DNA of 64,000 nt from Campylobacterales bacterium (GTDB taxonomy: Bacteria; Campylobacterota; Campylobacteria; Campylobacterales; Sulfurimonadaceae). The stretch's first letter is position 1; each line of letters opens with the position of its first letter. Shown in pieces: positions 26,217 through 38,000 of the stretch. Location of the stretch: contig JAPLGO010000038.1 of the NCBI GenBank assembly GCA_026390115.1, positions 1-64,000 of the forward strand, written 5' to 3'. The notes beneath the pieces are model-generated. The model was not told the origin of the DNA. It saw only the letters and a list, made by a program, of their open reading frames with translations, and did no database searches. Both the position numbers and the translations under genes were made by a program.

Positions 26217-26715
26217 AATATCTCAATCACTACAACGACCAGACAAAAACAGAAGTTCAAAAGCTTATTAACGAAGATAAGTTGGGCTTCATCTTCTAAA
26301 CAAATATAAAACTTCACATGGCATCAAAAATGATAAAGCACTCTTCGCGTATGTCAATGAACTCAAAAATGAGCATCTCAAAAAATCACTTCCACTGAGC
26401 AAAGTCCTCTATGACGGTAAAATAAATGTCATTCACAACGCCCTAGGCACACATCATTTCATTTCAAGAGTGCAGGGAAGCAAGCTCAAAGCAAAAAACG
26501 AGATTAAAATCTCTTCCATGTTTCGGAGTGTTCCGGAGGAGTTTTTGAAGATGATTGTCGTGCATGAACTCGCCCATTTCAAAGAGAAAGAACATAACAA
26601 AGCCTTCTACAAGCTATGCCAATTTATGCAGCCCTCCTATCATCAGGCAGAATTTGATTTGCGACTTTATCTGACGCACATGGAGATGAATAAAAAGATT
26701 GAGGAGTGGGTTTAA
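26204..26715 (+). pseudogene. Frameshifted YgjP-type metallopeptidase
   Basis: The ATG at 26204 opens MGSLKYLNHYNDQTK and stops at 26297. The next frame continues the family sequence as LHLLNKYKTSHGIKNDKAL and runs to the TAA at 26713-26715. It contains SLPLSKVLYDGKINVIHN, SRVQGSKLKAKNEI and the zinc-protease motif HELAHFKEKEHNKAF. The whole is collinear with YgjP/M48-like zinc metallopeptidases (~170 residues). A single base appears to be missing in the TTGGGC run at about 26281-26286. Either the gene was recently inactivated or this is a sequencing error. A shorter ORF from 26470 keeps the HELAH site but lacks the N-terminal half. Confidence 0.85.
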
Positions 26716-26742
26716 TTTATCCAATAAAAAAAAAGATAGTGC

Positions 26743-26748
26743 TATACT
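26743..26748 (+). promoter_or_regulatory. Candidate -10 for the MASE3 kinase gene
   Basis: TATACT within GTGCTATACTTATT, about 50 bases before the TTG start at 26797, in an 81-bp gap after the metallopeptidase relic. It is a single hexamer with no clear -35, so the assignment is tentative. Confidence 0.35.
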
Positions 26749-26796
26749 TATTAAAAGCAAATTTTATGTTTGAGAGATAAGTGAGGGGGGATAGAT

Positions 26797-29766
26797 TTGA
26801 GAGAAACAATAAAACAAGAATTTTTTAGGACTTCGGCAGTTCCATTTATATTTATCTTTACTATTGTAGTTTCACGCTACTTTGGGGGGCACCTCCTTTT
26901 TCATAGTTTGGCTGAAATTTTTTCTGTTTTAGTCGGATTTATGATTATTATAATTTCCTACTACACCTATCAATTTACAAAAAATAATTTTTTGCTCTAT
27001 CTTGGAATCGGCTATTTTTGGATTGCGATTCTTGATCTTTTCCACATGCTTACTTTTAAGGGTATGATGATTTACTCAATAGAAAGTTCTAATATAACGC
27101 TGGCATTTTGGGTACTTACCCGCTTTTTGGAAGCTTTGTTGTTAATGAGTGCACCTTTTGTATCTTTTTCACATATTCCAAAACTTAAGATTTTCATTTT
27201 ATTCGGTCTTGTCTCCAGTGTTGTCTATTGGATTTCATTTTCAGGGTATTTACCTGATTTATTTGTAGAGAATGAGGGTTTGACATTTTTTAAGATTGGA
27301 TTTGAGTATGTAATTATCGCTTTACTTTTAGTTGCGATATTCATATACAAAAAATTTAAAGAGAAATTTGAGACAACACTCTATCACTACATTATTGCAT
27401 CAATGATTTTTACAATTTGTTCCGAATTTACACTTACTTTTTATACAGATTTTTATGGTTTAAGCAGTATGTTCGGACACCTGTTTAAATTTTTATCTTA
27501 TTGGATGATATTCTTATCTATAGCTCAAATATCATTAGAAAAGCTATTTAAATTGATGGCGCATGAGATCAGTACATACGACGCAATTCCTGTTCCGGTG
27601 GTAATCGTTGACGCAGATGGGATTATCCGCCAAGCCAACCGTGCCGCCAAATCGTTTCTGAACTTATCAAAATATGAGATTATAAATCATTCTAATCATC
27701 TTCTGTTTCATAATAAAAAGACAGAAGAGAATGCATGTGAACTTTGTATCTTCATAAAAAACATGAAAACGGTTTCATTGTATGAGTTCCATAATGATTC
27801 ACATACATACAGCTTTACAATCAGTCCTATCATTTTGGCAAATCAAATAGAAGGAACTGTTCAGGTCTGCATAGATATATCTGAACTGAAAAATATCGAA
27901 AAACAGTTAAAGCGTGAAAGTACTTTATTGGAAACAATTATTAATACGGTTCCTATATCGATTTTTTGGAAAGATAGAGACTTTAAATATTTAGGGTGTA
28001 ATAAAATATTTGCGGAAGAATTAAATCTAGCTTCTGAAAAGGATATTGTAGGCAAATCTGATTATGACATGCCATGGATAGAAGAAGCGGAACTTTATTT
28101 AGCAGATGACAGAGAAGTAATGGAGTCAAAAAGAAGCAAAATAAACTATGAGGAGCCACAAACAAAATTGGATGGCTCAAAAATATGGCTTAACAGCTCG
28201 AAAGTGCCTTTGATAGATGAATATGGAGTAGCGTACGGTGTTATAGGCGCACACTTCGATATAACAGATAGAAAAAACTATGAAGAAAAACTTAACTCAG
28301 CATATAAGATGCTTAGTGATGCAGAACGAATAGGACATATCGGCAGTTGGGAGATGGACTTGAAGACAAAAGAAATAGTTTTGTCTGATGAAGTTTTTAG
28401 AATATTCGGTGAAGAAATAGAATCATTTGTTCCTCAGTTTGAAGTTTTAATGAGCTACTTCGCCCAATCGGATCAAAATAAAATAATCAATCTGATTGCA
28501 AGGATTAGAGAGGGAAAAACAGAAAAAGAAGAGATAGAGTGCGTACTCAAAAGAAGAGACAATACTGAGCGTAATGTTAAAATGAAAAATGAGGTTGTTA
28601 AATCTGCTCAGGGTGTTCCTGTAAGAATAACAGGTATTATCATAGATACAACAGAGCATGTGGCTTCAGAGCAGGAGCTTAAAAAACTTAAAACAGCTAT
28701 TGAGCAGAGCCCCGTATCTATTGTCATAACAGATATAGATGGAAACCTTGAATATGTAAACCCATTTTTTACAAAAGCTACCGGTTACACTTCGGAGGAA
28801 GTTCTTGGACATAATCCAAGAGTGTTAGCATCAGGCGCTACAAGTCAAGAGGAATATGCCCAGCTTTGGAATAAGTTAATAAATGAAGAAACATGGTCAG
28901 GCACCTTTAAAAATATTAAGAAAAACGGTGAAGTGTATTGGGAATCGGCAATTATCTCTCCTATAAAAGATAAAAATGGGAAGATTGTAAACTATATAGG
29001 AATTAAGCAGGACATCTCAAATAGAATTATCATGGAGCAGGAGCTAAAACAAAAAGATGAGATGATGATAGCACAGTCACGTTCGGCGGCCATGGGGGAG
29101 ATGATAAGCATGATAGCGCATCAGTGGCGTCAACCCATAAGTGTTATATCCATGAGTGCAAATAATATGTTGCTTGATTTAGAACTTGGAAATTTGGATG
29201 ATGATGAAGTGCAGCAAGAAGCAAACGATATTTTAGAACAAACGAGGTATCTGTCAAATACGATAGATGACTTTAGAGATTTTTTTAAGCCAAGCAAGGA
29301 GTTAGAAGAGGTAAATGTAGAAGAGCTGTTAGAGAATTCATTAAAAATGATGTCCAAAAGCTTGGAAAACAGCAGTATTGTTTATAAAATAAATGTTGCT
29401 CCTACTCCTAAGATAAAAGTGTATTCACGCGAGTTAGTGCAGGTATTTATAAATATACTAAAAAATGCTAAAGAAGCTTTGGTAGAAAATAGGAAGGAAG
29501 AAGAAAGAGAGATAACAATAAGCATAAAAGAGAGCGAAAATAGTATAATTATAAATATGAGTAATAATGGCGGACCAATAGAAGAGCGCAATCTCTCTAA
29601 AATATTTGATCCCTATTTTTCAACGAAAGAGAGTAAAAGTGGCACGGGAATAGGTTTATATATGTCAAAGATGATTATAGAAAAACATATTAATGGCACA
29701 TTGAGTGTTACAAACACAAAAGATGGCGTAGATTTTTGCATTGAATTGCAAAAAAGCAGAGGGTAG
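26797..29766 (+). CDS. MASE3-PAS4 membrane histidine kinase
   Basis: 989 residues from a TTG start preceded by GAGGGGGG. Residues ~10-255 hold about seven to eight hydrophobic helices of the MASE3 type (SYYTYQFTKNNFLLYLGIGY, LDLFHMLTFKGM). Four PAS/PAC domains follow (~265-370, 375-500, 505-630, 635-745); the last has EYVNPFFTKATGYTSEEVLG. A coiled coil leads to HisKA with MIAHQWRQPISVISM (~773) and HATPase_c with NILKNAKEAL (~885) and GTGIGLYMSK (~949). Such multi-PAS membrane kinases integrate redox, light or small-molecule cues. The HD-GYP regulator 6 bp downstream is the obvious phosphoacceptor, giving a kinase that controls c-di-GMP. Confidence 0.93.
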   Translation: MRETIKQEFFRTSAVPFIFIFTIVVSRYFGGHLLFHSLAEIFSVLVGFMIIIISYYTYQFTKNNFLLYLGIGYFWIAILDLFHMLTFKGMMIYSIESSNITLAFWVLTRFLEALLLMSAPFVSFSHIPKLKIFILFGLVSSVVYWISFSGYLPDLFVENEGLTFFKIGFEYVIIALLLVAIFIYKKFKEKFETTLYHYIIASMIFTICSEFTLTFYTDFYGLSSMFGHLFKFLSYWMIFLSIAQISLEKLFKLMAHEISTYDAIPVPVVIVDADGIIRQANRAAKSFLNLSKYEIINHSNHLLFHNKKTEENACELCIFIKNMKTVSLYEFHNDSHTYSFTISPIILANQIEGTVQVCIDISELKNIEKQLKRESTLLETIINTVPISIFWKDRDFKYLGCNKIFAEELNLASEKDIVGKSDYDMPWIEEAELYLADDREVMESKRSKINYEEPQTKLDGSKIWLNSSKVPLIDEYGVAYGVIGAHFDITDRKNYEEKLNSAYKMLSDAERIGHIGSWEMDLKTKEIVLSDEVFRIFGEEIESFVPQFEVLMSYFAQSDQNKIINLIARIREGKTEKEEIECVLKRRDNTERNVKMKNEVVKSAQGVPVRITGIIIDTTEHVASEQELKKLKTAIEQSPVSIVITDIDGNLEYVNPFFTKATGYTSEEVLGHNPRVLASGATSQEEYAQLWNKLINEETWSGTFKNIKKNGEVYWESAIISPIKDKNGKIVNYIGIKQDISNRIIMEQELKQKDEMMIAQSRSAAMGEMISMIAHQWRQPISVISMSANNMLLDLELGNLDDDEVQQEANDILEQTRYLSNTIDDFRDFFKPSKELEEVNVEELLENSLKMMSKSLENSSIVYKINVAPTPKIKVYSRELVQVFINILKNAKEALVENRKEEEREITISIKESENSIIINMSNNGGPIEERNLSKIFDPYFSTKESKSGTGIGLYMSKMIIEKHINGTLSVTNTKDGVDFCIELQKSRG

Positions 29767-29772
29767 TTTGAG

Positions 29773-31269
29773 ATGAAAAGTGTACAAGAGTTAAAAAACA
29801 TTTCTAAAAATATTTCTATTATCTATGCAGAAGATGAAGATAAATTAAGAGAAAAATTTGAAAAGTACTTAAGTAACTTTTTTGAAGATATAAGAGCTGT
29901 CTCTGATGGACAAAAAGCTTTGGATGTCTATAAAGAAAGAGCTTGTGATATTGTTATTACAGATATCAGAATGCCCAATTTAAACGGTATTGATTTGATA
30001 AAAAAGATTAAAGAAATCAACCCCGCACAAGATATTATCATTACCTCTGCATATACGGAAAGCGATTATTTGATTGATTCGATAAAGCTTGGCGTAGGCT
30101 CTTACATTGTAAAACCCTTCCAAAATGACCAAATGCTGGATACTCTCTATCAGTTAGTCAGTAAAATAAATGAAACAAAAGAAAACAGACTTTATCATCA
30201 ACATTTAGAAGAGTTGGTTGAAAAAGAGATAAAAAAACGTGAAGCCATACAGATAGAACAGATTGACAACTATGAACAAACGCTCATTGCACTTATTGAC
30301 CTGATAGAACGTCGTGACAGCTACACGGCAGGGCACTCTCAACGTGTTGCCGATTACTCTAGGATGATAGCCAAAGAGATGAAGTACAGTGATGAAGATT
30401 GTAATCTGATTTACAGAGCCGGAATACTTCACGATATAGGAAAAGTTGCTACTCCGGATTCAATACTTTTAAAACCGGGCAAACTGAATGAAATTGAGTA
30501 CAAATTAATTCAAGAGCATGTCAGCGTAGGCTTTGATATGTTAAATAAAATTCCTATGTTTAAAATAATATCAAATATTATAAATTCCCACCATGAGCGT
30601 TATGACGGAAAAGGGTATCCAAAAGGGTTAAAAGGGGAAGAGATTAACGAACTTTCGCAAATTATGATTGTTGCGGATTCTTTTGATGCGATGACTACAA
30701 GCAGAATTTACAAAAGCAGAAAGAATCTTAGCGAAGCATTGGAAGAGTTGCAGAAGCTGTCCAACATACAGTTTCATGAAAAAGTAGTAGAGAGTGCAGT
30801 AAAAGTGCTGTCAAAGGTGGTTTTAAAAGAGAGTGCTACGCAATTGCCGGAGAGTGAGCTAGAACATGAGCGCTTTGTGTATTTCTTCAATGACAGAGTA
30901 ACGGAGCTGTTTAATCAGGATTATTTGAATATTGTCTTCATTAAGAACAGCATTAGTAATGTTTATAAATATGTAGATATAGTTTTTTTACATAATTTTA
31001 AAGAATACAACGCTAAATATGGTTGGGAGATGGGAAATCAGTTACTTTTTGATTTTGCCAAGCTTTTAAAAGAGATGTTTCCAAACTCGCTTCTTTTTAG
31101 AATACATGCAAATGATTTTGTGATTTTAAGCAGTGATTCTCAAGAGATAGATCTTACTTTAATCCCATATCATGATATTTTCAATAAAGAAAAGATAACA
31201 ACATCCCTAAAGCATTTAGATATTGAAGATGGGCAGATGTTAAATATTGCCATGATGGAAAAAAATTAA
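29773..31269 (+). CDS. REC/HD-GYP c-di-GMP phosphodiesterase-type regulator
   Basis: 498 residues, a paralogue of the 17510-19012 protein. Receiver (~10-130): Asp in DIVITDIRMPNLNG, Lys in YIVKPFQN. HD-GYP (~180-360): HDIGKVATPD and HHERYDGKGYPKGLKG, all metal and GYP residues present. The C-terminal domain aligns with a GGDEF fold (RVTELFNQDYL) but has FRIHANDFVILS where GGDEF should be, so it cannot be a cyclase. It may be a sensor or dimerisation module. Co-transcribed with the MASE3 kinase (6-bp gap). Confidence 0.92.
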   Translation: MKSVQELKNISKNISIIYAEDEDKLREKFEKYLSNFFEDIRAVSDGQKALDVYKERACDIVITDIRMPNLNGIDLIKKIKEINPAQDIIITSAYTESDYLIDSIKLGVGSYIVKPFQNDQMLDTLYQLVSKINETKENRLYHQHLEELVEKEIKKREAIQIEQIDNYEQTLIALIDLIERRDSYTAGHSQRVADYSRMIAKEMKYSDEDCNLIYRAGILHDIGKVATPDSILLKPGKLNEIEYKLIQEHVSVGFDMLNKIPMFKIISNIINSHHERYDGKGYPKGLKGEEINELSQIMIVADSFDAMTTSRIYKSRKNLSEALEELQKLSNIQFHEKVVESAVKVLSKVVLKESATQLPESELEHERFVYFFNDRVTELFNQDYLNIVFIKNSISNVYKYVDIVFLHNFKEYNAKYGWEMGNQLLFDFAKLLKEMFPNSLLFRIHANDFVILSSDSQEIDLTLIPYHDIFNKEKITTSLKHLDIEDGQMLNIAMMEKN

Positions 31270-31278
31270 TTTTTAGAG

Positions 31279-31310
31279 CTTTACGCACTTTATTGAAAAA
31301 GTGGGTAAAG
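31279..31310. terminator. Hairpin between convergent genes
   Basis: CTTTACGCACTTT (31279-31291) pairs with AAAGTGGGTAAAG (31298-31310), 12 of 13 pairs, with a 6-base loop. It sits 9 bases after the HD-GYP stop and 8 bases before the 3' end of the convergent membrane protein gene, so it could terminate both. Neither side has a strong T-run. Confidence 0.5.
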
Positions 31311-31317
31311 TCAGATA

Positions 31318-31953
31318 CTAAAATTTATAATTTACACCTACAAACATATTTGTAAGTTTATCTACTTTTGCTGTTTCTTTTAAAGTTGCCGGATAACCAT
31401 AGGCCGTGTCACTGTAGGAAGCGGATTGTTCCATGTTCGATTTCATAAAACGGTAACCCGCTTCCAAAGAGATATTTGCATTTAATATATAACTTACTCC
31501 AACTTGTGCACCATAATTTATGGCAGAAGCATCTAAATTATTTTTAGAGTCATTGATACTGCTGCGTCCCGCAAAAACTCCTAAGAAAGGTTGAAATGAA
31601 CTCTCACCTATTAAATAATCATACCCGACACCATACATTGAAACTTTTATATCTTCGGCACTGCTATTTTGATAAAACACCATGGCACTGTTGTTTGCAT
31701 TAAACATGTATCCCAGTTTCAGTGTTTGAGAAAAACCGCTACTTGTATCACTGAGACTGCTAGAATTACTTTTTGCTAAAGCAGGTACATTTACATTATT
31801 CGTAACTTTGGTTTCTAACTGCGTACTCCCAATATCCACTCCAATATATAATTTATCAATGAATGTATTTGAGTCCGTTTGTGTTTCTGACGCAATTAAT
31901 CCAGCGTTTAAAGCAATAATAATGGCTAATGTGACTATTTTCATGTTCTTCAT
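31318..31953 (-). CDS. Small outer-membrane beta-barrel protein
   Basis: 211 residues. Signal peptide (IVTLAIIIALNAGLIASE). The mature chain alternates short amphipathic strands with polar loops (LYIGVDIGSTQLETK, KLGYMFNANNSAMVFY, YGVGYDYLIG, LEAGYRFM) and ends in the outer-membrane signature MFVGVNYKF with terminal Phe. This matches an 8-stranded OmpA/Opa-like barrel with no periplasmic domain. The function is unknown. It lies 56 bp downstream of the giant adhesin gene on the same strand and may be surface-related. Preceded by AAAGGA. Confidence 0.8.
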   Translation of the reverse strand: MKNMKIVTLAIIIALNAGLIASETQTDSNTFIDKLYIGVDIGSTQLETKVTNNVNVPALAKSNSSSLSDTSSGFSQTLKLGYMFNANNSAMVFYQNSSAEDIKVSMYGVGYDYLIGESSFQPFLGVFAGRSSINDSKNNLDASAINYGAQVGVSYILNANISLEAGYRFMKSNMEQSASYSDTAYGYPATLKETAKVDKLTNMFVGVNYKF

Positions 31954-32009
31954 ATTTTTCCTTTTTTTATCTTAATTTTGTTTTCATAATATGGGGCAGA
32001 ACCCCATTT

Positions 32010-35000
32010 TTAACCTATAATCGCATCCGTTGGATAATGGCTTCCGACAAGAGAGATGAGATTATCAATTATCACAATATTGCTTCCGTCACTAAAGAGA
32101 ATCGATTCAAAATTCTTGAGTTCGTTCATAGTTCCGTTGATGAGCGATGTGATTTCTACTCCTGTCTGCGTTTGCTCTACTCTAAAGTCTTTAAAGTTTC
32201 CGGTAACATTTAAAGTATCGTTTCCGCCTTTGGCATCTACGCTTAAGCCGTATAAATTATCAGCCAATTGATAGGTATCATTTGCACTTGTCCCTGCTAC
32301 GGTTTGTATCAACGGCACATATAAAATTTCTGATTTATCATGTCCTAATGCTAATAATATTTTTTGTTGTGCGATGTTATTGGCAACATACAAGATTTCC
32401 CCATTATTGAAGTGGATTTCATTTATATCTTTAAGTGTATCTATACTATGACTAGTTTTATCGGTCATAACAATAGTTCCGTTTGCTATTTGGATGGAGT
32501 AATCTGATTTACTCCCCTCTTGCAGTGCCGTATCGTATCCGAGTCCTCCATTGATAGCATCACTTCCCTCTCCGCCTGAGAGAGTGTCCCATCCAGAACC
32601 TCCAAATACAGTGTCGTTACCTTCATCACCATAAACAGTATCGTTACCACTCACAGAACCGACAATATCATCTCCTGCTCCAGCATGCAATATATCATCC
32701 TCTTTACCTAGAACAATGTTTTGAGAACCTGCTCCTGAAAAGAAAATATTGGCTCCTGCTCCACCTCTCACAGTGATACCATCGCCTACAAGAACTGCAA
32801 ACTCAATATTTTGAAGATTGAGATAGCTTTCTTGTGGAAGAGTGCTTGCATCTATTACGATTGCTTCAACCGGAGCACTGGTACCAGTTGAAGTTGTAAT
32901 AGAATTTGCAGTTCCGTTTATAGTGACAGGGGTATGTGAAGCAATTCCGCTGTCGTTTGTAAGAGTTATTTTATTAACAATAAGAGTGGATACATTGCTT
33001 AATAAATCGAGAAAGCTTGACCCTCCTCCTAGCTGATTCGATTTACTCATATCCGCAGCAGGTGTCGTTGTATCAATATAATAGAGTAAGTCTCCCAATG
33101 CTGATGCTATCGTTTGATTTACTGTTGGTGCACGGGAACCTTCGGAGACTAAGCCGATTCCAACTGGAATATTGGCTGTAGTCGCCCATTCGGTTCGAGA
33201 ACTCTCACCCCAGAATAATGGAATATCTGCAGTAGTTGTTGTTCCTGTTGAGTCTGTTCGTGTTTCACTCACTGTAGGAATTATTAATTGTTCAGTTGTG
33301 ACGCTTGTTGTTACTGTATTGCCATTTGTATCGGTGGTTGTTCGTGTTTCTGTTACTGTTCCAGTATTTACTTGCACTCCATCCACAATTGTAGGTGATG
33401 TTGGTGTCGGCGTCGGAGCAACTGGCTCTGGAACAACTGGCTCTGGAAGAACTGGTGTCGGAGCAACTGGCTCCGGAACAACTGGTGTCGGAGTTGAACT
33501 ACCACCGCCTGAGTTTCCGCCACCTGAATTCCCACCACCCGATGGTGTACCTGTTGCACTGCTTTCAAGCTCGCTATACGCACCGTTGGTTACATCTTCA
33601 TAACCTACTGTTACGCGGATTTGTAGACCGTTTTCTGCTGCTGTGACCTCAAATGTTGCATTGTATGCACCGTCAATATTTACCCACTCTGAAGTTTGAG
33701 TATCATAAACTTGCCATTGGAATGACATGTCATTTTCGGATACATAACCGTTAGGATTATCTGCTGTAACCAAATCTGGGTCTTTGATGGTATCAAGTCC
33801 TGCTGCACTGAGTGTAGAGCCGGTTAATGGCGTACCGGAAACAGTAACTGTACCGCTGATGTCGCCATCATTTGCCCCTTCGATTTTGATGTAAGTGGTT
33901 GAAGCCACTTCTTCATCATTTCCGTCGTTATAAGTCCATGCGAGATTGACTTCGCCTGCATCATAACCAGGATTAATATTGTTTGTGTCCTTGTAAGAAA
34001 TGCTAGCGGTAACGGCATCCACGAGTGCTTGGGTAGCATCTGAACTTGTAAAATGGATAACTAATTGTCCCGCAGTACCTGTATCGAATGTTGCAAATGT
34101 TTGATTTGCGTGCTTAATATTGCCGGTTGTAGCCGATGTCCCTTCCAGTGTGATTCCAGCCGTAGTCATCGCTGAAGAGTTTGAAGTATCAAAACGAATA
34201 AGGTCTTCACTATTTGCACCACCGTCTCTATGAACCGTTAGCGTTCCGCCCGAGTAATTGTCTAGTGCATTTTGCTCTACATCGTAAATAGTCGGAAGAA
34301 AATCCGAATAATCGGAGCCGCCAATAGTTACCGCATCGCCATCCTCCTCAAAAGCAGTCGTATTTGCTTGTTCCACAGTATTCACTGGATAACCGAATTG
34401 AGAATCCGGTATTCCTGTTGTGCTATCCAAGCGTGTTACAACGAAATCACTATAATTAATGTCTGCATTCCAATAAGAAGGATAAGAATCTCCGCCCGTG
34501 ACTACAACTTTTCCATCCGGCTGGACAAGTATATTTTGCCCATACGCACTATCACTATCGTACAAATTACCACTCGCGACATAATCAGGCATATAAATAC
34601 CGCCATTGCCAAAGTTTGCATCCAATATACCACTGCTGTTATACTTGGCTACTGCCATGAAGCTAGCAGTTATCGAATCTCCGGCGAAGTTCTCTCCGAT
34701 ATAACTGAATTGTCCGCTGACATAGATATTGCCTTCTTTATCCAGTGTCACACCGTAGCCTATGTCGTCACCGTTTGTGACAGGCACATCAAATTCACCA
34801 AGTAGAGTGTGAATCTGGCTAAGTATAACTTTGCCGCCGGTTCCAAAATTAGTATCTAACGAACCGTCCGTATTAAAACGCGCCAATGCAATATCATAAT
34901 CGCCGTCGGCAGTATTATTGGATGTACCCACAGCTACAATTTTGCTATCTGACTGTATAGCCAATCCATCTGCGCCGGTTTCAGTTCCAAAATCGACTGT

Positions 35001-38000
35001 TTTGATACCTGTAGTGTTAAAAGAGGTATCGAGCGTTCCATCGGCATTGAAGCGAGAGACAGCGAAATCACCTGCGACACTGCCGGCGATTACAATCTTA
35101 CCATTGGTATCAATAGCTACGGCTGACGCATCGTCAGCATTATTACTCCCCATATCCTGAATCACTACACCATTGCTTCCAAAGCCAGTATCCAAAGTTC
35201 CATCGGCGTTGTAGCGCACCAGTGCAACATCACCGCCGTCTCCACCATCAGGATTTTGGGTGCCTGCGACGAGAATCTTGCCATCGGGTTGTAATGTTAC
35301 TTGTGTTACACCCAGAGAATTAAGTCCGGTATCATCGGTAACATCAATAAATCCATCATTGCCAAAGTTACCATTTCCATATTCATCAAATCTGGCGATA
35401 AAGGCATTCTCATTGACATCTATTCCGGCAATTAAAATGTTACCATCGGGCTGAATTGCAACCGATTCTGCACCGTAATAACCTTGAATTGCAAGTTCAC
35501 CGTCATGACCAAAACTCGCATCCAGTGTACCGTCAAGATGTGTGCGAGTTATTGCTAAATAAGGATCGCCTCCGTCCATCTCTGCATAACCAACCGATAC
35601 AAGTTTGCCATAAGGCTGTAAAGCACTTGCATAGGCTTCGGCGTAACTATCGGCATTGTCATAATAATAACCGCCTGAAAAATCATCTGCAAAGGTTCCA
35701 AATGAATGATTAAAGGTCGGTGCATCGTTGATGATGCTAATATTAACTGCTGCGCTATCAACCACAGCGTCGGCTATGCCGTCGGATGTTGTCATGGTTA
35801 ATGTCGCGGCGTTATCGCCGTTGGCATTTGCTACAGCATAATAATCTACGCCATCCGCCAACATTGCATTAATAGAATCTACGCTACCACTAAAACTAAT
35901 GCTTCCATCCAGACCATTGTCATCAATTACCGTAATATCTGCTGCTGTATTGATATTTGCAATATTAATTGTTCCATGGTTTACGCTTAGTGTTACGCTA
36001 AGTGTGTTGTTATCAGCATCGGCAATAGTAAGGTCAGTTATAGATTTAACCGTATCTTCGCTAGTGGTATAACTTTCAGAAATGGTGTTTACAGGGACTG
36101 TATTTGCTGTTGCTACTGGTGCTGTCAAGGTAACATCATTGCCATCACCGCCATTATAGTGAATGGTCATGTCCACACCGTTAACGGTGACAGTTGCCCC
36201 TTCATCCAGTCCAGAGAAAGTCCCAGTGACGCTATCAGACAAATCGTTACTGATTAGAACTATTTCTGTACCTGCCGTAACAGCGTATGTGGTATCCACT
36301 ACCGTTAGCGTGGCACCTGCAATATCCACTGCACCGACTACCTTAAGTTGGTCATAAGTTGAACCTGCAGTATTGCCTTTAATATTGAAATGAAGCGTAC
36401 TGCCAGCTTCTGCTGTTAGTCCACCCTTGAGGTCGATATCTGCAACCGAGGTTGCATAACCACTTATATTACCAGCCCCCAGCGTACCGCCACTTTTCAC
36501 CGTAACCAAACCCAATGCCGTACCATCACCGGTCAAAAGTCCAGTGTCATCGACTATGATAGCACCACTGAGATTCCCACCGGATCCCAGAAGAAGCTTG
36601 CCGTTGCTGTTCACGGTTGTTATCCCAGTGAAATTGCTCATCGAAGCTGCATTTGAGTTCACGGTAAAGGTATGATTTGAGTTGCTTTGAATGACTAGAT
36701 TACCGCTACCAACCAAACTGACATCAAAAATACTATCACCGCTGCCACTCACTGTCAGTGTGTTGCTGCCGATTTCAAGGCTGCCACCGTTTGAATACAG
36801 GTTGCCGATGGTTTCGCTGTCTTGGTTAAGAATGACTGTCCCCAACAAAATCCCAAGATTAGCGGTATCTGCAATTGCGCTGTTAGTTGTGCTAGAGAGA
36901 GTCAATGTAGCATTTTCACTGACAGACACCCCTCCGGCATTGGTATTGGTGCCGCTGAAAATAACTTGCGAATCAGTGCCATCTGAATAGATAGAAAAAC
37001 TAGTATCGCCACTCATGTTGCCTGAGAACTCCACGGACTTTCCACTACCGATAACCAAATCGTGATTACTGTTCTTCAAGATGACTACATTGTCGATGGT
37101 GGTGTCATTCGTAATAATCAGACCACCTGAAGTCAACTCCAGTGCACCAGTACCAAGATTACTATCACCGGCGATCATGACATAACCCATGTTCTGTGAA
37201 TTAGTGTGCGCCATATCGACAATAGTTTTGCCGTCAAAAGTATTGGTACCGGAGAGTTGGATGATTGGCATCACTGAATTATCAGCGCCACCTTCGCTTT
37301 GCAGTGTCAAATTGCCGGATGCGGTGCCGGAAATTACGCCGCTAATTATGGTGGCGACACCGCTGTCGCCCGCAACCTGTATGACCCCGCCATTCAGATT
37401 ATTTATAGTAATAGCGCTAGTGATGGTGGTATTAGAGGTGTTGGTAAGACATAGCGTTGCAGGCGTTTGGTTTGATGTAGAAACAAAGTTTATATCGCCT
37501 GAACCTATGTTTGCCTGCCCGGCAATTTCAAGCGTGCCAGAGAAAAGAGTGGTACCGCCGCTATAGGTGTTTGTACCGCCGAGTTGCACTGTGCCGTAGG
37601 CTTTGTTGATAATACCGCCTGCACCGGTAAGCACACCATTGAAATTCAGGGTTTTATCGAAATGGTTGTCGCTAAAGGAAAGATATTTGCCGCTACTAAT
37701 CGATAGCGTTCCCCCACTCACGGTGGTGCTATTTGCGTAGTTGTAGAGCGTAAACGATTCACCCAGCGTGGTGGCACCGGACATGGACACTGTTTGCCCT
37801 CCCATACTGCTATCAAGGTAAAGTTTGTTGCTGATAATATTATCCGCTGCCGCGATGGAGATGGCCTCGCTAAAACTAACTCCATTAGTGCGGTCAATGG
37901 TGGTCGTATCAGTGGCATTGTCGATATACACTTGTTCAGAAGTGACCGTCACATCCGCTGTCGTGCTACCGCCTTGACCATCACTCAAAGTAAAACGTAA

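Noticed and set aside
33172-34805. Long plus-strand open frames (143 and 177 codons) within the adhesin gene
   Set aside because: They mirror repeat-rich, low-complexity coding DNA; Val/Thr/Gly-rich shadows without ribosome-binding sites.
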